From an uncultured Clostridia bacterium (lineage in GTDB: Bacteria > Bacillota > Clostridia > Oscillospirales > Acutalibacteraceae), in the NCBI GenBank assembly GCA_937916195.1, contig CALFTO010000008.1, forward strand, positions 14,220 through 78,219: a stretch of DNA of 64,000 bases, given 5' to 3'. The position numbers and the translations under genes were made by a program. This document shows, piece by piece, positions 52,335 to 60,950 of this stretch (position 1 is the first letter of the stretch; each line of letters opens with the position of its first letter). A model generated the notes under the pieces. The model made no database searches. It was not told the origin of the DNA and was given only the letters and a program-made list of their open reading frames with translations.

Positions 52335-52946
52335 TTATTCAATTGGCTCGAAATCTTCTGCACCGTGCTTGCACAGTGGACAAATAAAATCGGATGGTAA
52401 TTCTTCACCCTCATAAACATAACCACAGATTTTACAAACATAACCCTTTTTCTTTTTAGGTGCTTCAGGCTTTGGTTTTATATTATCAAAATAATACTGG
52501 TATGTTGCTGACGGCACATCTGATAAAGTTTCAGCTTCAGTTACATCGGCGATAAATAAAATATGAGTGCCGCAATCAATTGAATCAGTAACGGTACAAG
52601 AAATATAAGCATTTGTGCCTTCGCAAATGAAATATGTTCCGTTTTCTGTTCTGTAATGGTCGTTATATCCTGAGAATTTGTCGGTATCACGACCGCTTGC
52701 AAAGCCAAATCTTTTAATTAAATCAAATGTTGCTTCAGTAGAAAGAACAGATAATGTGAATTTTTTTGTATTTTCAATCATTTCACAGGTATAATTACTT
52801 TTGTTAACTGCAATTGTAAGTTTTTTAGGATTATCTGTAATCTGACAAGCTGTATTTATTATGCAGGCATTGTCTTTTTCGTTTTCGCGAGCACTTAATA
52901 TATACAAACCATAACTCAGTTTAAACATAGCTTCATTTTTTATCAT
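52335..52946 (-). CDS. Flavin reductase-like domain fused to rubredoxin
   Basis: 203 residues. The N-terminal ~155 form an FMN-binding split-barrel flavin reductase (FKLSYGLYILSA, NTACQITDNPKKLTIAVN, LSVLSTEATFDLIKRFGF). After a Pro/Lys linker, a rubredoxin domain holds one iron by two CxxC pairs: YVCKICGYVYEG and FICPLCKHG. This is the high-molecular-weight rubredoxin layout that passes electrons from NAD(P)H to flavodiiron oxygen or NO reductases in strict anaerobes, so an oxidative-stress role is likely. The flavodiiron partner is not in the window. Start ATG 52946 with AGGAGT upstream. Confidence 0.9.
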   Translation of the reverse strand: MIKNEAMFKLSYGLYILSARENEKDNACIINTACQITDNPKKLTIAVNKSNYTCEMIENTKKFTLSVLSTEATFDLIKRFGFASGRDTDKFSGYNDHYRTENGTYFICEGTNAYISCTVTDSIDCGTHILFIADVTEAETLSDVPSATYQYYFDNIKPKPEAPKKKKGYVCKICGYVYEGEELPSDFICPLCKHGAEDFEPIE

Positions 52947-53042
52947 AAAACCAACTCCTATTGTTTATTTTACTATATTATACCACAAATAATCGCATAT
53001 GTATATGTTATTTTTTTAACATTCTGTAAATTCATTTTTACA

Positions 53043-53071
53043 TTGACAAAATACTACAATTATGGTATCTT
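53043..53071 (+). promoter_or_regulatory. Promoter of the NhaC antiporter gene
   Basis: TTGACA (53043-53048) and TATCTT (53066-53071) with a 17-bp spacer; the start codon lies 67 bp further. Confidence 0.55.
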
Positions 53072-53138
53072 TTTTGTATATTATTTGTATATTGAGTATA
53101 TTTATTTCCCTCAGTGTGCAAAAAAAGGAGTTGTAAAA

Positions 53139-54773
53139 ATGAAAAGAAAATTCAGCGTTAAAGCTTTGGCTGTAATGGCAGTTGCCATAGTTCTTGTTAT
53201 GGCTATGTCAGTAGTTGCTTTTGCTGAAGGTGATGCGGCAGAGGCGGAGTATGTAAGCAGATTTTACTCAACAATCTTCTCACTTCTTCCTCCCGTAATT
53301 GCTATTGCATTGGCACTTATTACAAAAGAAGTTTATTCTTCATTGTTTGTTGGTATTGTTGTGGGTGGTGCTTTATATGCGGTTGGCCCCAATGGCTTCA
53401 GCTTTGAAACAATGTTCAATACCATTATGACCGACGGCTTTATCGGTAAGCTTGCAGACACTTGGAATATGGGTATTATCATTTTCCTTGTTGTTCTTGG
53501 TGTAATTGTTGTTCTTATGAATAAGGCAGGCGGTAGCCGTGCTTATGGTGAATGGGCAAAGAAAAAAATCAAGTCAAGAAAAGGTGCAATGCTGGCTACC
53601 TTTGGTCTTGGTGCTTTGATTTTCGTTGACGACTATTTCAACTGCCTTACAGTTGGTAGCGTTATGCGTCCTGTAACAGATACACACCAGATTTCTCGTG
53701 CTAAGCTTTCATATATTATCGACGCAACTGCAGCACCTGTCTGCATTATTGCTCCCATTTCATCTTGGGCAGCAGCGGTTAGTGGTGTTGTTGAGGGTAC
53801 AGATGGTCTTGAGCTCTTTATTAAGACAATTCCCTTTAACCTTTATGCATTGTTAACAATCGTAATGGTTGTTATGATTTCAGCGCTTAACATTGACTTT
53901 GGTCCTATGAGAAAGCATGAAAAGAACGCTGAAAATGGCGACCTTTTCACAACAGATTCGAGACCTTATGCTAATGTTGTTGAAGAACCTGTTACAACAC
54001 GAGGCAAGGTTATTGACCTTATTCTTCCTGTTGTAATTCTTATTGCTTTCTGTATTTTAGGTATGGTTTACACAGGTGGCTTGTTCTCAGGCGAGAACTT
54101 TATTGACGCTTTTGCTAATTGTGACGCAGCTTACGGCCTGGCACTTGGCTCAATTGCAGCTCTTATTGTTGTAATTGCATACTTTATGATTAGAAAAGTT
54201 CTTTCATTTAAGGATTGTATGGAAGCTATCCCTGATGGTTTTAAGGCAATGGTTCCCGCAATTCTTATTCTTACTTTTGCTTGGACACTTAGTGCGATGA
54301 CAAATAACCTTGGTGCTGACGTATTTGTAGAAGGTCTTGTTGATGCAACAGCAGGTAAGCTTACATACTTCTTGCCCGCAATCCTCTTCCTTGTTGGTAT
54401 GGGACTTGCATTTGCAACAGGTACTTCATGGGGTACATTCGGTATTCTTATTCCTATTATTGTTCCTCTTTTCGCAGCTACAGATACAATGCTTGTTGTT
54501 TGTATTGCAGCTTGTCTTGCAGGTGCAGTTTGCGGTGACCACTGCTCACCAATTTCAGATACAACTATTATGGCATCAACAGGTGGTCAGTGCGACCATG
54601 TTAACCACGTTTCAACGCAGTTGCCTTATGCAATGACCGTTGCAGGTGTATCTTTTGCAGGCTACTTACTCGCAGGCTTTGTACCCAATCCATTTGTAGT
54701 TCTTCCTGCATCTCTTGCACTTCTTGTTGCAATTCTTCTTATTATCAAGTTTGCTACAAAGAAAAAGGCATAA
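53139..54773 (+). CDS. NhaC-family Na+/H+ antiporter
   Basis: 544 residues, about 12 membrane helices. Typical NhaC features: YFNCLTVGSVMRPVTD, a cytosolic loop near residue 275, FATGTSWGTFGILIPI, and AAVCGDHCSPISDTTIMAS-like CGDHCSPISDTTIMA. It exchanges sodium or organic acids for protons; related members act on malate/lactate. The frame is open from 53043 over the promoter, but AAAAGGAG sets the ATG at 53139. A signal-like first helix (ending VVAFAEG) is unusual for the family and may be cleaved. Confidence 0.88.
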   Translation: MKRKFSVKALAVMAVAIVLVMAMSVVAFAEGDAAEAEYVSRFYSTIFSLLPPVIAIALALITKEVYSSLFVGIVVGGALYAVGPNGFSFETMFNTIMTDGFIGKLADTWNMGIIIFLVVLGVIVVLMNKAGGSRAYGEWAKKKIKSRKGAMLATFGLGALIFVDDYFNCLTVGSVMRPVTDTHQISRAKLSYIIDATAAPVCIIAPISSWAAAVSGVVEGTDGLELFIKTIPFNLYALLTIVMVVMISALNIDFGPMRKHEKNAENGDLFTTDSRPYANVVEEPVTTRGKVIDLILPVVILIAFCILGMVYTGGLFSGENFIDAFANCDAAYGLALGSIAALIVVIAYFMIRKVLSFKDCMEAIPDGFKAMVPAILILTFAWTLSAMTNNLGADVFVEGLVDATAGKLTYFLPAILFLVGMGLAFATGTSWGTFGILIPIIVPLFAATDTMLVVCIAACLAGAVCGDHCSPISDTTIMASTGGQCDHVNHVSTQLPYAMTVAGVSFAGYLLAGFVPNPFVVLPASLALLVAILLIIKFATKKKA

Positions 54774-54791
54774 ACTATAACAGTAAACAAA

Positions 54792-54821
54792 AATCCCTCT
54801 ATCCAAACGGATAGAGGGATT
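54792..54821. terminator. Terminator between nhaC and nadE
   Basis: AATCCCTCTATCC and GGATAGAGGGATT form a 13-bp stem with a four-base loop between convergent genes. Confidence 0.9.
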
Positions 54822-54832
54822 GTTTGTGCTAT

Positions 54833-56572
54833 TTAGAATTTTATCCATTCATCAAAACAAGCATCGGATGGCATAACCCATGCACCACGGGGTGAAAGAC
54901 TTACAGAGCCAACCTTTGGGCCGTCAGGTGAGCAGGAACGTTTAAATTGACTTATGAAAAATCTTCTAATAAAGATTTCAAGCCAACACTTTAACTCTTC
55001 TTCAGTATAAACACCCTTAAAGGCTTGCTTTGCTGAAAGTAATATTTTTTCAGGTTTTGTTCCACGACGAATAAAATGGTATAAATAGTAATCGTGCACT
55101 TCATAAGGACCAAGTGTATTTTCTGTTTTTTGCTCCATTTTGCCGTTTTTATCGGGTGGTAGTAATTCGGGGCTAATAGGAGTGTCAAGCACGCTATAGA
55201 GGGTTTTAGCGGTGTTCTCGTCACTGCTATCAGCGACATATCGAACAAGATGCTGCATAAGTGTTTTAGGAACAGAGGCATTAACACCATACATACTCAT
55301 GTGGTCGCCGTTATATGTGCACCAACCAAGTGCCAATTCACTTAAATCTCCTGTGCCAACAAGCAAAGCACCTATTTTATTTGCATAATCCATAAGAATT
55401 TGTGTACGCTCTCTTGCCTGCGTATTTTCGTAAGTCACATCGTGAATATCAGCGTCGTGACCAATGTCATCAAAATGCTGTAAGCAAGCACTCTTAATAT
55501 TAATTTCTATAAGATTTGCACCAACTGATTTAACAAGATTACAAGCATTTGTGTAAGTTAAATCGGTTGTGCCAAAGCCGGGCATTGTGATGCAAACTAT
55601 GTTTTTGGTAGGGTAGTTAAGCTTATTCATAGTTTTAACCGCAACAAGTAATGCAAGTGTTGAATCAAGTCCACCGGAAATTCCCAAAACCAACTTCTTG
55701 GTGTGGGTGTGAAGCATTCTTTTGGCAAGTCCTGTGCTTTGAATTTTAAGGATTTCTTCACAACGTTCAGTTAATTCTATTTTGTTCGCTGGAATAAACG
55801 GGTGAGGGTCATTTGAGCTTACTGTTTCAACACTCAAACTGTTAAATTTTGATATGGCAGAACAATTATCCGTATTAATTTCACTAATAATCATTTCACT
55901 ATCAAATGAAAATCTTTTACCTTCGACAATGATTTTTCCGTTTTCTGCAATAATACAAGCACCTGAATAGACTGCGTCAGTTGTGGATTCTCCTGCACCG
56001 GCAGATGCATAAACATATCCGCAATCGGAATGTTCAATACATTTTTTGAAATACTTGTATTTTGTTACTTCACTACTTTCTGCTGAAATGTTTATTACAA
56101 AATCAGAAGTCATATTATCAAAAGAATTTTCACCGATAACAAGAGAAAAGGGGAGATTTACTTCATTTTTATATTCAAACTCTTTTCCGTATGAAAACCA
56201 ACGCTTTTCATTGAGTGAAAGATTGTTTTTTGCAATATTATAAATAACTTTACCACTGTGTATTACAAGTCCACAGTTAAAAAGTTTATTGTCTTTTTCA
56301 ATAGGAGCACCAATAACAACATAACCGTTGTAATCTCTTGTTGCTTGACAAATTTTGCGAATACCATCGTTGCAGGCTTCGATTAACGCTTCTTGCAAAA
56401 ATAAATCACCACAGGTTGCACCGCATACGCAAAGCTCAGGAAATACTATAATATCAGTATTTTCCTTTATAGCTTTCTCAATCATATTTATAATTTCATT
56501 GCAATTTTTTGTAACATTTGCAACGTTGATTTTTGGTGAAATTGCCGCAACTTTGTAAATTCCTTGTGACAT
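54833..56572 (-). CDS. nadE: NAD+ synthetase with degenerate glutaminase domain
   Basis: Makes NAD from deamido-NAD. 579 residues, shorter than the ~640 of most glutamine-dependent forms. The synthetase half is complete: VLGISGGLDSTLALLV P-loop, TMPGFGTTD, VGTGDLSELALGWCTYNGDHMSMY. The nitrilase-like half keeps the Glu in VFPELCVCGATCG and ASAGAGESTTDAVYSG, but the catalytic EICEDLW motif is not there: the matching place reads LVIGENSF and the flanking loops are shortened. Glutamine hydrolysis is therefore doubtful and free ammonia may be used. Start at ATG 56572 (MSQGIY) rather than 56614, from the position of AAAGGA. Confidence 0.9.
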   Translation of the reverse strand: MSQGIYKVAAISPKINVANVTKNCNEIINMIEKAIKENTDIIVFPELCVCGATCGDLFLQEALIEACNDGIRKICQATRDYNGYVVIGAPIEKDNKLFNCGLVIHSGKVIYNIAKNNLSLNEKRWFSYGKEFEYKNEVNLPFSLVIGENSFDNMTSDFVINISAESSEVTKYKYFKKCIEHSDCGYVYASAGAGESTTDAVYSGACIIAENGKIIVEGKRFSFDSEMIISEINTDNCSAISKFNSLSVETVSSNDPHPFIPANKIELTERCEEILKIQSTGLAKRMLHTHTKKLVLGISGGLDSTLALLVAVKTMNKLNYPTKNIVCITMPGFGTTDLTYTNACNLVKSVGANLIEINIKSACLQHFDDIGHDADIHDVTYENTQARERTQILMDYANKIGALLVGTGDLSELALGWCTYNGDHMSMYGVNASVPKTLMQHLVRYVADSSDENTAKTLYSVLDTPISPELLPPDKNGKMEQKTENTLGPYEVHDYYLYHFIRRGTKPEKILLSAKQAFKGVYTEEELKCWLEIFIRRFFISQFKRSCSPDGPKVGSVSLSPRGAWVMPSDACFDEWIKF

Positions 56573-56638
56573 AAACATTTTCCTTTCAAAAAGGTTAATA
56601 ATATTATATATCAAATATTAATCATAATCAAGAAAAAA

Positions 56639-56663
56639 TAGGGTTACCGATGTGGTAACCCTA
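56639..56663 (-). terminator. Terminator after the cytidylate-kinase-like gene
   Basis: TAGGGTTACC and GGTAACCCTA form a 10-bp stem with a five-base loop; on the minus strand it is followed by a run of T. It separates the liv operon from nadE. Confidence 0.9.
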
Positions 56664-56668
56664 AAAAA

Positions 56669-57295
56669 TTATTTAACTTCTTGCAAAACCTCAAGATAAG
56701 CTTTAATTGCTTTTACGCAACCTTCAAAGCCTAAGTCAGCAGAATTGAGACAAATATCATAATTGCGAACATCATCCCAATCACGACAAGTATAATAGTG
56801 ATAGTGTTCACGACGATGCTTATCAATTTTACGGATTTTTTTGTCTGCTTCTTTTTCTGATAAAGCAAACATATCCATAACCGTTTTTACACATTCCTTG
56901 TGGGGAGCCCAAATGAATGTTTTAATTACATTTTCATTGTTTTGAAGCACAAAGTCTGCACATCTGCCAACAATTACGCAAGGACCTTTTGCGGCCAAAT
57001 CTTTAATAATTTTAGCCTGGTAATTAAAAAGATTTTCCTTTGAAACAAAGTCACTGTCTTCAGGTGTTAAAAGTTTACCGATATATTTGTGTGTTGAAGG
57101 GTCAAACAAGCCCTTACGCACATCCTCGTCGTTCTTCTGGAAAAGATTTAAGCTGATACCACTTTCATCAGATGCCATATAAAGAATTTCGCGGTCATAA
57201 AAGGGGATTCCAAGCTCTTTTGCGAGCATTTTGCCGATAGTTTTACCGCCACTGCCGTATCCACGGGCAATAGTAATTACGAAGTTGTTTTCCAT
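56669..57295 (-). CDS. Cytidylate kinase-like family protein
   Basis: 208 residues, P-loop kinase fold: ITIARGYGSGGKTIGKMLA, GIPFYDREILYMAS, GPCVIVGRCADFVL and HRREHYHYYTCRDW. This family (cytidylate kinase-like 2) is widespread in clostridia, often next to transporters, and its true substrate is unproven; standard CMP kinase has a different substrate-binding domain. ATG 57295 follows AAAGGTGATAATT. It lies 19 bp after livF, so it is probably the last gene of the liv transcript. Confidence 0.8.
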   Translation of the reverse strand: MENNFVITIARGYGSGGKTIGKMLAKELGIPFYDREILYMASDESGISLNLFQKNDEDVRKGLFDPSTHKYIGKLLTPEDSDFVSKENLFNYQAKIIKDLAAKGPCVIVGRCADFVLQNNENVIKTFIWAPHKECVKTVMDMFALSEKEADKKIRKIDKHRREHYHYYTCRDWDDVRNYDICLNSADLGFEGCVKAIKAYLEVLQEVK

Positions 57296-57313
57296 AATTA
57301 TCACCTTTCACAA

Positions 57314-58027
57314 TTATTCGCTTAAATATGCCTTTTTAACTGATTCGTTATTCATAAGGTCTTTTGCATCGCCTGAAAGAGCAATACTACCTGTTTCAAG
57401 AACATAAGCTCTGTCAGCAATTGAAAGTGCCTTTTTAGCATTCTGCTCAACAAGAAGAACAGTAGTTCCGCTCTCGTTGATTACCTTGATTATATCAAAG
57501 ATTTCAGAAACAAGCAGGGGAGAAAGACCCATTGAAGGTTCATCCATCAAAATGAAATCGGGCTTTGACATAAGCGCTCTGCCCATTGCAAGCATTTGTT
57601 GTTCACCGCCGGAAAGAGTACCTGCAATCTGATTTTTTCTTTCTTCAAGGCGAGGAAATCTCTCATAAACATATTTGAGTGATTTTTCAATCTCATTTTT
57701 ATCCTTGCGTGTAAAAGCGCCAAGCTTTATATTGTCAAGAACTGAAAGCTGAGAGAAAATTCTTCTTCCTTCGGGAACATGAGCCATACCCATTGTAACA
57801 ATTTTGTGGGCAGGAGTTTTTGTAATGTCGGTATCATTATAAAGTATTGTACCTGTTTTGGGTTTTAAAAGACCTGTTACAGTGTGGAGGATTGTTGTTT
57901 TACCAGCGCCGTTTGCGCCGATAAGAGCAACTATTTCACCCTTGTTTACTTCAAAAGAAACACCTTTTAAAGCCTTAATCATACCATAATATACTTCAAT
58001 ATTATCAACTTTTAAAAGTGGTGCCAT
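57314..58027 (-). CDS. livF: Branched-chain amino acid ABC transporter ATP-binding protein LivF
   Basis: 237 residues: Walker A IGANGAGKTTILHT, signature LSGGEQQMLAMGRAL, Walker B FILMDEPSMGLSP and His-loop equivalent LLVEQNAKKAL, in the typical LivF order with VPEGRRIFSQLSVLDN. It drives import with LivG. An AGGAGG binding site precedes the ATG, and the gene follows livG by 12 bp. Confidence 0.96.
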   Translation of the reverse strand: MAPLLKVDNIEVYYGMIKALKGVSFEVNKGEIVALIGANGAGKTTILHTVTGLLKPKTGTILYNDTDITKTPAHKIVTMGMAHVPEGRRIFSQLSVLDNIKLGAFTRKDKNEIEKSLKYVYERFPRLEERKNQIAGTLSGGEQQMLAMGRALMSKPDFILMDEPSMGLSPLLVSEIFDIIKVINESGTTVLLVEQNAKKALSIADRAYVLETGSIALSGDAKDLMNNESVKKAYLSE

Positions 58028-58039
58028 AGTTTTACCTCC

Positions 58040-58810
58040 TTAATCACCAAGATATGCCTTAATAACTTCAGGGTCATTAAGAACTTCGTTTGTCTTACCT
58101 TGAGCAAGCTCTTGGCCAAAGTTAAGCACTGTAACTTCTTCACAGATACCGCTTACAAGTTTCATATCGTGTTCAATAAGAAGAATTGTCATATCAAACT
58201 CGTCACGAACAAAACGTATTGTATCCATAAGCTCCTGTGTTTCACTTGGGTTCATACCTGCAGCGGGCTCGTCAAGAAGCAAAAGCTTTGGATTAGTTGC
58301 GAGTGCACGTGCGATTTCAAGTTTTCTTTGCTTACCGTAGGGGAGGTTGCAAGCAAGGTTATTTCTTTCTTCTTCAAGGTTAAAGATACGAAGAATTTCC
58401 TTAGCTTTTTCCCTCATTTCTTTTTCAGAAGAAAAATGCTTTGGAAGTCTGAACATACTTGAAAATGGGTCACACTTAAATTCGGGTTGATTATGAAGAC
58501 CAACCATAACATTACGAATAACACTCATATTGTTGAAAAGACGAATGTTTTGGAATGTACGTGCAATACCTTTGTGGTTGATTGCTTCTTCATTTTTACC
58601 GCGAAGCTCTTCACCGTCAAGATAGAATGTGCCCATTGTAGGCTTGTAAACACCTGTAATAATATTAAATACAGTTGTTTTACCCGCACCATTAGGTCCA
58701 ACAAGGCCATAAAGTTCATTCTTTTTAACCTTGAGATTTAATTCGCTTACAGCTTTTAATCCACCGAAGGATATACCGAGATTTTTCGTTTCAAGCATAT
58801 ATTCTGCCAT
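58040..58810 (-). CDS. livG: Branched-chain amino acid ABC transporter ATP-binding protein LivG
   Basis: 256 residues: Walker A VGPNGAGKTTVFNI, LivG-specific GIARTFQNIRLFNNMSV, signature NLPYGKQRKLEIARAL, Walker B LLLLDEPAAGMNP and LLIEHDMKLVSGI. A longer frame from 58855 exists, but ATG 58810 follows GGAGG and starts the conserved MLETKNLGISFGG part. The start lies one base from the livM stop. Confidence 0.96.
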   Translation of the reverse strand: MAEYMLETKNLGISFGGLKAVSELNLKVKKNELYGLVGPNGAGKTTVFNIITGVYKPTMGTFYLDGEELRGKNEEAINHKGIARTFQNIRLFNNMSVIRNVMVGLHNQPEFKCDPFSSMFRLPKHFSSEKEMREKAKEILRIFNLEEERNNLACNLPYGKQRKLEIARALATNPKLLLLDEPAAGMNPSETQELMDTIRFVRDEFDMTILLIEHDMKLVSGICEEVTVLNFGQELAQGKTNEVLNDPEVIKAYLGD

Positions 58811-58811
58811 A

Positions 58812-59927
58812 TCAGTTATCCTCCTTTGAGTAAACATCTGCATCGAACACATCATCGCCTTGGAATTCAGTGGTCAACACTTCATTCATTTTGATTTTAG
58901 TATCAATTCTATCCCATTCTGCATCGTCATCTTTTTCCTTTGATTTTTTGCCTTTGCCTTTGAATGAAAGCTTATTCTTTAAATTCTTAAAGCTGGGAGC
59001 ATTGTTGAAAAGAATTGCAAAAATGAGAATTATTGCATATACAACAAGCTTTACAGAAGCTAAAGGACCTGAAAGCTCGTTTTGAAGAAGAATGTTCAAA
59101 TAAGTGATGATAGTTGCCGCGATGATTGAGCCGTTAACACTACCCATACCGCCAAGAACAACCATAACAAGAATTTCAATTGAATAGTTGTATGAGAATG
59201 ACTCTTGCTTAACCTGACCGAAGCATTGTGCGTAAATTACACCTGCAACACCGGCAAAGAAAGCGGCAATTATAAAAATGAAAAGCTTATAGAAGGTAAC
59301 ATTAATACCCATTGATTTTGCTGCAATTTCGTTGTCACGAATTGCGGTTACAGCGCGGCCGTGTTTACTTCTGATAAGATTTTGCGAAAGAACAAGAACA
59401 ATGATAACAACTATAAGTGCAACAATGAAAAGTTCTTTTTCAGGATACATTTTTACTGTAAGTCCCTGTGAACCACCGAAAAAGCTAAGATTTTTGAAAA
59501 TATTTCTAACGATTTCACCAAATGCCAAAGTTGCGATTGCAAGGTAGTCGCCACGAAGTCTAAGGGCAGGCACACCAATAATTAATCCAAAGAAAGCAGC
59601 GATAATACCGCCGATTAACATTGCAATAATGCAAACAACAAGGTCACTTTCAATTACGTTGGAAAGTATGTTTATGCAATATCCGCCAAGATACGCGCCA
59701 ACGCACATAAAACCTGCATGACCAAGGCTCAATTCGCCCAAAAATCCAACAACCAAGTTTAATGAAACTGCGAGAACGATACTAAATGAAATTCTAACAA
59801 GAGTGCTACGGTCAAGACGACCAAGTTCACCAGTCATATTAAGAATAGTTGTTATGATAAGTACAATTCCTATTACGATGTAATTAAGATGGTTTTTAAT
59901 TTTAAACTTTGATTTTGTTTTTGCCAT
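58812..59927 (-). CDS. livM: Branched-chain amino acid ABC transporter permease LivM
   Basis: 371 residues with about ten membrane helices. Typical pieces: NLVVGFLGELSLGHAGFMCVG, ALRLRGDYLAIATLAFGEI, IRDNEIAAKSMGIN and VVLGGMGSVNGSIIAA. A cytosolic tail of about 50 charged residues after the last helix (GKGKKSKEKDDDAEW) is longer than usual and has no known role. Partner of LivH; the gene order livK-livH-livM-livG-livF is conserved. Confidence 0.95.
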   Translation of the reverse strand: MAKTKSKFKIKNHLNYIVIGIVLIITTILNMTGELGRLDRSTLVRISFSIVLAVSLNLVVGFLGELSLGHAGFMCVGAYLGGYCINILSNVIESDLVVCIIAMLIGGIIAAFFGLIIGVPALRLRGDYLAIATLAFGEIVRNIFKNLSFFGGSQGLTVKMYPEKELFIVALIVVIIVLVLSQNLIRSKHGRAVTAIRDNEIAAKSMGINVTFYKLFIFIIAAFFAGVAGVIYAQCFGQVKQESFSYNYSIEILVMVVLGGMGSVNGSIIAATIITYLNILLQNELSGPLASVKLVVYAIILIFAILFNNAPSFKNLKNKLSFKGKGKKSKEKDDDAEWDRIDTKIKMNEVLTTEFQGDDVFDADVYSKEDN

Positions 59928-59933
59928 ATTAAA

Positions 59934-60800
59934 TTACACCTTCTCTCTGATTTTTTTGCCAAGGATACCGGTTGGCTTAACAAGAAGAATTAAGATAAGT
60001 AAACCGAATTCAATAGCAGTAGTGTATGGAGCGATAACATCTATACTTAAGCAGATATTTTCAACAAGACCTAAAAGAATACCGCCAAGCATAGCACCGG
60101 GGATTGAGCCAATACCGCCAATAACAGCCGCTGCAAACGCTTTGATTCCGGGTAACGCACCAAATGATGGGCTTACTGGAACTTTAATAAGGTAGAATAA
60201 GCTTGCAAACGCAGCGAGTGAAGAACCGATTGCAAATGTTATCATAATAATCTTGTTAACATTGATGCCCATAAGCTGAGCAGCACCCTTGTCTTCAGAA
60301 ACAGCAATCATAGCACGTCCGGTTTTGGACTTTTTGATAAAGACTGTAAGTGTAATCATAATAAGAGCACTCAAAACAAGAGTAACTATTGTACTGATAT
60401 TGATAGAAAGGTCTTCATTAATTTGTAAAGAACCTAATTTATTAAGAATAATAACTGATTTTGGCTCAGTACCAAAGATTAACTGTGCCAAACCCTGAAG
60501 TAAGTTACTGACACCGATTGCTGTAATTAAAACAGCAAGAGGGGAGGCAGCTCTTAAAGGCTTGTATGCTAATTTCTCAATTACTATACCTAAAACGACG
60601 CAGACAAGTATAGATATAATGAAAGCTATAACAGGATTACCCGTAACCGCAAGAGTAGTAAATATTACATATGCACCAACCATAATTACGTCACCATGAG
60701 CAAAGTTGAGCATTTTTGCAATACCGTAAACCATAGTATAGCCAAGAGCAATAAGTGCATAAATTGCGCCAAGGCTCAAGCCATCCAACAATGTTACCAT
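59934..60800 (-). CDS. livH: Branched-chain amino acid ABC transporter permease LivH
   Basis: 288 residues, about eight helices. LivH signatures are present: SLGAIYALIALGYTMVYGIAK-like start with GYTMVYGIAKMLNFAHGDVIM, VSEDKGAAQLMGIN (ATPase contact loop) and AFAAAVIGGIGSIPGAMLGG. AAGGAG precedes the ATG. A hairpin lies between it and livK. Confidence 0.95.
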   Translation of the reverse strand: MVTLLDGLSLGAIYALIALGYTMVYGIAKMLNFAHGDVIMVGAYVIFTTLAVTGNPVIAFIISILVCVVLGIVIEKLAYKPLRAASPLAVLITAIGVSNLLQGLAQLIFGTEPKSVIILNKLGSLQINEDLSINISTIVTLVLSALIMITLTVFIKKSKTGRAMIAVSEDKGAAQLMGINVNKIIMITFAIGSSLAAFASLFYLIKVPVSPSFGALPGIKAFAAAVIGGIGSIPGAMLGGILLGLVENICLSIDVIAPYTTAIEFGLLILILLVKPTGILGKKIREKV

Positions 60801-60886
60801 AAAATAAAACTCCTTAACAAAAAACTACTATTTTGGCTTACACCGAAAAAATGAAAAAATTTTTCATCTTTTCGCTATAAGTCAAA

Positions 60887-60919
60887 CCATACGGTCCCAG
60901 ACAAACTGAAACCGTATGG
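60887..60919 (-). promoter_or_regulatory. Intercistronic hairpin between livK and livH
   Basis: CCATACGGT and ACCGTATGG form a 9-bp stem with a 15-base loop, followed on the minus strand by TTTGACTT, a poor terminator tail. Such hairpins after binding-protein genes often stabilise the upstream message or partly terminate, giving more binding protein than permease. A nearby ATGAAAAAATTTTTCAT palindrome (60851-60867) may add to it. Confidence 0.55.
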
Positions 60920-60950
60920 CATAGAATTAATCTATTGAAAGTTTGATAAA

